Below, piece after piece: positions 60,801 to 64,000 of a DNA stretch of 64,000 nt (its first letter is position 1; each line of letters opens with the position of its first letter). Source of the stretch: Bacteroidota bacterium (GTDB lineage: Bacteria > Bacteroidota > Bacteroidia > Chitinophagales > Chitinophagaceae); NCBI GenBank assembly GCA_029558715.1, contig JAKQEA010000047.1, positions 1 to 64,000 of the forward strand, written 5' to 3'. The notes under the pieces were generated by a model, which ran no database searches, was not told the origin of the DNA, and saw only the letters and a list, made by a program, of their open reading frames with translations. Position numbers and translations under genes: made by a program.

Positions 60801-63516
60801 GAAACAGGCAGCAGGCAGGGAATTACCCCGACAAATGTTTTTTCACTGTATCAATTTTTCAGATGGATTTCTTGGCGTTATTACCACTGAAGCTGTCGAA
60901 GATGAAACCTTGCTGCTGCGCTTCGGAAATACATTTAAACAATCTTATACCCGTTTCCTTGATCTGCAAAAAGCCGAAGCACAGGCAAGAGAAGCACAGA
61001 TACAGCTTGCATTGGAAAGAGTAAGGGCAAGAACAATGGCCATGCACCAGAGTAGTGAATTGAATGAAGCTGCGGAACTGTTATACAAGGAACTCACAAA
61101 ACTTGGCATTGAAAAATTAACCTGCGGGTTCACATTACTGGACGATACGACGGGCGCCGGCACCTGTTATATGGCTAATCCGGAGGGTAGTTTTCTATGG
61201 GAACCATTTCGCTTAAATCATACCGGCAGCCCGGGTTTTCTTTCCATGTATGAAAGCTGGCAGAAACGAGAAGCATATCATACGTTTGAATTATCAGGTC
61301 AGTCAAATGTAGATCATAACAGGTACCTGGCAGAAAAAGCAGAAAATTTTCCGATACCAGTTGAACAATTGCTAGCCATACTTCCTCCAGTAACATATTC
61401 CAACACAATTAATTTCCAGTATGGCTATTTGCTGGTGGTAAGTCTTTCACCTTTTACTAAAGATCAGGTTGAAATTCTTAAACGCTTCGCAAAAGTTTTT
61501 GAACAGACTTATACAAGATTTCTTGATCTGCAAAAAGCCGAAGCGCAGGCAAGAGAAGCAAAAATTGAAGCGGCTTTGGAAAAAGTACGCAGCCGCACCA
61601 TGGGTATGCAACATAGCAATGAATTACCTGAAGCCGCCAATTTATTATTCCTCGAAGTGCAGGCATTAGGTATACCTGCCTGGAGTTGCGGGTACAATAT
61701 CCTGGCAACGGATAAAAAATCAAGTACCTGTATCATGAGCAGTGAAGGCCGTCTTCAGTCAGCTTTTCATCTTCCCTTTATAAATTCAGGCGAACCTTCT
61801 TTTGCCGAATGGCTGGAAGCAATTGAAAAAGGAGATTTTTTTGTACAGGAACTCAGTGGCAAAAAAATTGAGGATCATTATAATTATATGAAGACCCTGC
61901 CACAGGTAGGGCCGGTTATAAAGGAACTGGAAGATGCAGGACTCTCCCTCCCCACGTACCAGATCAACCATCTTTCATTTTTTAACGGGGGGTTTCTCTT
62001 ATTTATCACTTACGAACCGGTGCCACATGCTTATGATATATTCAAAAGGTTTACCACTGTTTTTGAACAAACCTATACCCGCTTCCTCGATCTGCAAAAA
62101 GCAGAAGCACAGGCAAGAGAAGCACAGATTGAAACGGCATTGGAAAAAGTAAGAAGCCGCACACTGGCCATGCAGAAAAGCGATGAGCTGGCAGAAACAG
62201 CCACCGTTTTATTTCAACAATTAATTGCATTGGGGATTGAACCCAACCGGCTCTACATTATCCTCATCAAAGAAGACAGTGCTGATATGGAAGCATGGGT
62301 AACAGATGAGGATGGCAGTAAAGTGAGCATTGGCTTTACAAGCAATTACAGGAAAAACGCTTCCTTATTAAAAATGTATAAAGGCTGGAAGGAAAAAAGA
62401 AACAGCCTGGTAATAGATATGAAGGGAGAAGAACTGAAGGAATATTTTCATTACCTGCATAATGAACTGCATGTACCTTTTAAAGGCGGACTGGAACAAA
62501 AAAGAAGGGTGCAGCATATTGCTTATTTCAGTCATGGTTTAATTGGCATGGCTTCGCCGGATGAACAGCCCGTTGAAACGTTACAATTACTGGAGCGATT
62601 TGCGGCTGTGTTCAATCTTACCTTCACCCGTTTCAACGACCTGCAGGTTGCTGAAGCACATGCCCTGCAGGCCGAGCAGGACCTGGTTGCCATAAAAGAA
62701 GCCAAGCAAAAAGCAGAAGAGGCCCTGGCCGAATTGCAGGTTACCCAAAAGCAACTGATACAATCCGAGAAAATGGCCAGTCTTGGGGAACTCACCGCTG
62801 GTATCGCCCATGAAATTCAGAACCCGTTAAACTTCGTCAACAACTTTAGCGAAGTAAGTAAGGAATTACTGGATGAAATGAAGGAAGCGATAGAAAAAGG
62901 TGATACGGAAGATGCCAGGGAAATCATGAATGATGTGATCCAGAATTTAGAAAAGATCAATCATCATGGTAAACGGGCAGATGGTATTGTAAAAGGTATG
63001 CTGCAACACAGTCGCAGCAGCAGCGGGCAAAAAGAGCCAACTGATATTAATGCATTGGCAGATGAATATTTGCGATTGGCTTATCATGGGTTAAGGGCAA
63101 AGGATAAGTCTTTCAATGCCACCATGATAACTGATTATGATGCAGCAATTGGCAATATCAATGTTATTCCGCAGGATATGGGAAGAGTGATTTTGAATTT
63201 AATTACCAACGCTTTCTATGTAGTGGCAGAAAAGAAAAAAGAAAATAGTGAAGGATACGAACCAACTGTTTCTGTGAGTACAAAAAATGAGGGCAACAAT
63301 ATTCTGATTAGTGTAAGAGACAATGGCAATGGTATCCCACAAAAAATACTCGATAAAATCTTTCAACCCTTCTTTACTACCAAGCCCACAGGACAAGGAA
63401 CAGGTCTGGGTTTATCGCTGAGTTATGATATTGTGAAAGCTCATGGAGGAGAACTGAAAGTGGAAACAAAGGAAGCAGAAGGAAGCAAATTCATAATTGT
63501 ATTACCATTTAGTTAA
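54841..63516 (+). CDS. Giant sensor histidine kinase with NTF2-like head and 13 GAF-like repeats
   Basis: A soluble 2,891-residue kinase. Residues 1-130 look like an NTF2/SnoaL-type domain (SYSKGDVKAFAGTLDKTFEMIG; WKVFQQHGSLPD). Thirteen GAF-like units of about 185-195 residues follow. They are joined by near-identical coiled linkers of the pattern LDLQKAEAQAREAQIEAALE then VRSRSMAMHKSDEL; linkers begin near residues 345, 536, 723, 913, 1108, 1291, 1481, 1666, 1854, 2041, 2230, 2417 and 2600. The last linker becomes a coiled coil leading to His2657 and a standard ATP-binding domain. No transmembrane segment is seen. The linkers are well conserved while the GAF-like cores differ, so each core may sense something different. 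Confidence 0.92.
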   Translation: MKLTKKLEAEILKIYYTYWESYSKGDVKAFAGTLDKTFEMIGTSESEICHTREEGIKFLEAQIKELVGKVEMRNRKISVVPVNELMLVNERCDIYTLDGRKWIFYSKIRISTFLRKTTSGWKVFQQHGSLPDMRVQEGETLAIKKISKENLQLRDAIKRRTIELEEKNRELEIETALEKVRTVAMGMKRREDMLQICKTISQQLAKLGVKEIRNVQTAIFNVPQGTYMNYEYYAKHNKTFVTETEYTNHKIARAFAAKMLKGRGEVSITYIKGKQKVKEWLNYQKGTNVFIDTYLNTATSLTYYWYSLGPVALGISTYTPLTKDEQLLFSRFLKVFELAYRRYLDIEKAEAQAREAQIEAALERIRAASLAMRDSSALSSIIFRLYAELTKLDAKLDRCFIMIVNQENKGITWWMAGQEGLLAENGFFVQMNQHASHLMYLDYCKQRKKKWTYLFEGKEKRDWDRFGFSKTELARLPEPVKAFMAAAKKVFLSGSSDQFGSLVTGSFEPLPQEQQEIISRFTIVFNQAYIRFLDLQKAEAQAREAQIEAALERVRSRSMAMHKSDELLEAGEILFVEMQKLGIESLTAGYVLMDKDEKKGFNYMPDPSTKKMFQLPVIIPHNETVHMQQVVENWKKGKPFFIVEMDEEETIKHQTFIAERSTNFTLTAAQLIAISPAKLVLHNFYFKEGYILIVGGTKLSAEQTDIMLRFTKVFQQAYTRFLDLQKAEAQAREAEIQLALERVRARSLAMHHTSELQEVVNIAAQQLHGIGIDINGGVFIAINTEIDKELSIWASGGMADYIQKVIVPELNKPIFTTLRDAIKRGNSFLIETFSDKEKREMFTHLFKYEPWKSLPKERKEELLSRKGGFARSVIISHYTTISITNHHGKAFSEEENEILKRFGKVFEQSYIRFLDLQKAEAQAKEAQIEAALEKIRSRSLAMHKSDELKEVVAVLYQKLQELDFDMDKGAAIMITYTPDSKDITQWITDATQTYAVPFSIPFTEYTIPLDQDTAREKGLPIFSRLYTRKEKNEYFRYLFKHTQYSQIPEPVQKMILDSKHFGISIALEKNSAIAIPSTVGKLVTSEEINILKRFSNVFEQSYTRFLDLQKAEAQAQEAQIQLALERVRARTMAMQRSEELPETSLVLYQQFEQLGEPAEQLTIGVVHEENNVIEISATLHGGVLNKIYWHSIDEPFMMNKVYRAWKTQQKTLIVELKGDQLNAYNKYRNELTKSEMFPTDYDDEHRRIVYAAFFSKGMLAFAVNEPRPPQSLELLERFASVFDLTYTRFLDLQKAEAQTREAEIELGLERVRARAMAMQKSDELSDLVDTVFKELTKLDFALNWCIINIIDEPSLTNMVWAANPETNKPPESYLMKFEDYPFHHSMLKGYRDRKPKHVYVIEGKEKTTYDNYLFNETEWRRVPKAAQDASRAMKRYVATFTFSNFGGLQTVGEEYLSEQNLDILSRFGKVFDLTYTRFNDLLKAEAQAREAQIQLALERARSQSMTMQHSSELDNTLRVFHEQVLQLGIPSAFSFLWLPDEEKERHIFWAAWEEHKSFGSKAINYPLDMNEPATAQCLIDWKSKPVVAYHVPPEGVESYFAAWSELIDGVEHLQSANFRDGLYYVEAFNKYGCFGVLVKNDLDEVEKKILYRFAVEFEQTYTRFLDLQKAEAQAKEAQIEAALERVRSRSMGMQKSEELKEVIKLVYQQLIHLNINLDHAGFVVDYTPKGDWTFWIADEQDIPAKITHPWFESVWANQFNEAKEKDADLFVTNLNFEQKNKFYNELLSYVPGLPQASKDFYLTCPGLAASTVLFDDVALYIENFSGKPYTDEDNKTLMRFGKVFQQTYTRFLDLQKAEAQAREAQVETALEKVRSRSLAMHKSDELLEVVTVIFEQLKNLGLQLWSCGIVRFHSKQSSEAEVWMTRPDGKMMGQSFVIPLDKVPVYKKLYEAWKNMEEFHIESLQDMDIIKHHNSIALLNVIPVDKMKQAAGRELPRQMFFHCINFSDGFLGVITTEAVEDETLLLRFGNTFKQSYTRFLDLQKAEAQAREAQIQLALERVRARTMAMHQSSELNEAAELLYKELTKLGIEKLTCGFTLLDDTTGAGTCYMANPEGSFLWEPFRLNHTGSPGFLSMYESWQKREAYHTFELSGQSNVDHNRYLAEKAENFPIPVEQLLAILPPVTYSNTINFQYGYLLVVSLSPFTKDQVEILKRFAKVFEQTYTRFLDLQKAEAQAREAKIEAALEKVRSRTMGMQHSNELPEAANLLFLEVQALGIPAWSCGYNILATDKKSSTCIMSSEGRLQSAFHLPFINSGEPSFAEWLEAIEKGDFFVQELSGKKIEDHYNYMKTLPQVGPVIKELEDAGLSLPTYQINHLSFFNGGFLLFITYEPVPHAYDIFKRFTTVFEQTYTRFLDLQKAEAQAREAQIETALEKVRSRTLAMQKSDELAETATVLFQQLIALGIEPNRLYIILIKEDSADMEAWVTDEDGSKVSIGFTSNYRKNASLLKMYKGWKEKRNSLVIDMKGEELKEYFHYLHNELHVPFKGGLEQKRRVQHIAYFSHGLIGMASPDEQPVETLQLLERFAAVFNLTFTRFNDLQVAEAHALQAEQDLVAIKEAKQKAEEALAELQVTQKQLIQSEKMASLGELTAGIAHEIQNPLNFVNNFSEVSKELLDEMKEAIEKGDTEDAREIMNDVIQNLEKINHHGKRADGIVKGMLQHSRSSSGQKEPTDINALADEYLRLAYHGLRAKDKSFNATMITDYDAAIGNINVIPQDMGRVILNLITNAFYVVAEKKKENSEGYEPTVSVSTKNEGNNILISVRDNGNGIPQKILDKIFQPFFTTKPTGQGTGLGLSLSYDIVKAHGGELKVETKEAEGSKFIIVLPFS
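55875..62660 (+). repeat. Thirteen-fold linker repeat within the giant kinase gene
   Basis: A roughly 100-nt segment encoding the KAEAQAREAQIE...ALERVR...SDEL linker recurs every 550-585 nt. DNA identity between linkers is visibly high, but synonymous differences occur in most copies, so the array is not a recent or artificial duplication. Confidence 0.88.
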
Positions 63517-63527
63517 TATATAAAAAG

Positions 63528-64000
63528 ATGAAGATTTTAATTGTAATAATTCTATTTTTTTATTTCCCGGTGCAACTCTGTGCTCAAGTTCAAGTTGACA
63601 GCATGTCTCCGGGCTATAATCCATTTTTAGCAGATAGCCTGCGCTCAAAGATTGACCGGGCTGACACTGATTCTGCAAAAGCCTGGAACATGATTTTGCT
63701 TTACTGGGCAATTGAAGGGATTCAGTCAGATAGTGCACTAGTTATTGCGAAACAAGCCTATGAATTCTCAAAAAGTAAGCAATTGAAATTTATGGAGGTC
63801 TATGCATTGATGGCTATAGGATATAATCAAAAAAACACGGGAGATTATGCTGAATCATTAAAAACATACTTACAGGCATTTGAAATATTAGGGTATTCTT
63901 CTTTTCATGAAAGTAACAGCCTGCCTGATTCTGATGGTTCTGTTTTTGACCGGGATATTTTGCATGAATATGCAGAGACACAGAGACATATGGGTTTTTT
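63528..64000 (+). CDS. Exported helical-repeat (TPR-like) protein, 5' part
   Basis: Begins 11 nt after the giant kinase with a signal peptide (MKILIVIILFFYFPVQLCAQ) and runs off the window. The visible 157 residues contain TPR-like helices (AWNMILLYWAIEG, ALVIAKQAYEFSKSK, GDYAESLKTYLQAFEIL). It resembles the exported N-terminal part of TPR histidine kinases or TPR regulators and probably belongs to the same operon. What follows is unknown. Confidence 0.75.
   Translation, partial: MKILIVIILFFYFPVQLCAQVQVDSMSPGYNPFLADSLRSKIDRADTDSAKAWNMILLYWAIEGIQSDSALVIAKQAYEFSKSKQLKFMEVYALMAIGYNQKNTGDYAESLKTYLQAFEILGYSSFHESNSLPDSDGSVFDRDILHEYAETQRHMGF

Noticed and set aside
54841-63516. Assembly artefact as explanation of the repeats in the giant kinase
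   Set aside because: GAF-like cores differ strongly and linker copies carry many synonymous changes, so this is not a collapsed or duplicated read.
1-64000. CRISPR arrays, insertion sequences, prophage, tRNA and rRNA genes
   Set aside because: No direct-repeat spacer arrays, transposase or integrase motifs, or cloverleaf or rRNA sequences were recognised by eye.

Overview
The window comes from a Bacteroidota chromosome, most likely a Chitinophagaceae-like member. The evidence is type IX secretion and gliding genes (gldJ, porU, porV, a PorP/SprF protein), bacillithiol synthesis (bshA), the Bacteroidota-type arginine pathway built on N-acylated ornithine, several promoters with the Bacteroidota -7 element TAnnTTTG, and little sign of Shine-Dalgarno sequences. 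I see no rRNA, tRNA, CRISPR array, insertion sequence or prophage.

Region 1 (1-15.8 kb) is a reduced-sulfur island. It holds sulfide:quinone oxidoreductase with TusE/DsrC-like and DsrE-type carriers, a split YeeE/YedE transporter, a TsdA-type thiosulfate dehydrogenase overlapping a SoxB-like hydrolase, an OprD-type porin, a periplasmic DsrE protein, three single-domain rhodaneses, a 1-Cys peroxiredoxin, a persulfide dioxygenase-rhodanese fusion, a TauE/SafE exporter and a Crp/Fnr-family regulator. Dps, OsmC and an acetolactate decarboxylase-like protein sit beside them. Seven promoters of the island share one design: a GTGA-N6-TCAC operator (two copies degenerate), exactly 22 bp, then a TAnnTTTG-like -7 box. 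That is the geometry of a class II Crp-activated promoter, and the regulator at the end of the island is the obvious candidate.

Region 2 (15.8-29.7 kb) is core biology: murF, the gldJ/porU/porV secretion genes, ispF, dut, a DUF4292 lipoprotein, an EnvC-like protein, bshA and an M28 peptidase. Region 3 (29.7-38.2 kb) is an eight-gene arginine operon (GNAT-argG-argC-argD-argF'-argB-argE-argH). Its roughly 250-nt leader encodes a short peptide with four Arg codons among five, next to two mutually exclusive hairpins, so it is a candidate attenuator.

Region 4 (38.2-46.8 kb) is mixed: an RsmI-like methylase, an EI24 protein, a 3-methyladenine glycosylase, an SLC13 transporter, a PorP/SprF protein, upp, an AnmK-like protein lacking its catalytic middle, and a PGM1-like ATP-grasp ligase.

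Region 5 (47.0-64.0 kb) is a very unusual signalling operon: a TPR histidine kinase, four tandem FIST-domain proteins, a short histidine kinase with no sensor domain of its own, and a 2,891-residue kinase with an NTF2-like head and 13 GAF-like repeats, followed by the start of another exported repeat protein. All three kinases carry nearly the same catalytic module. No response regulator is visible. This operon and the sulfur regulon are the two most notable systems in the window.
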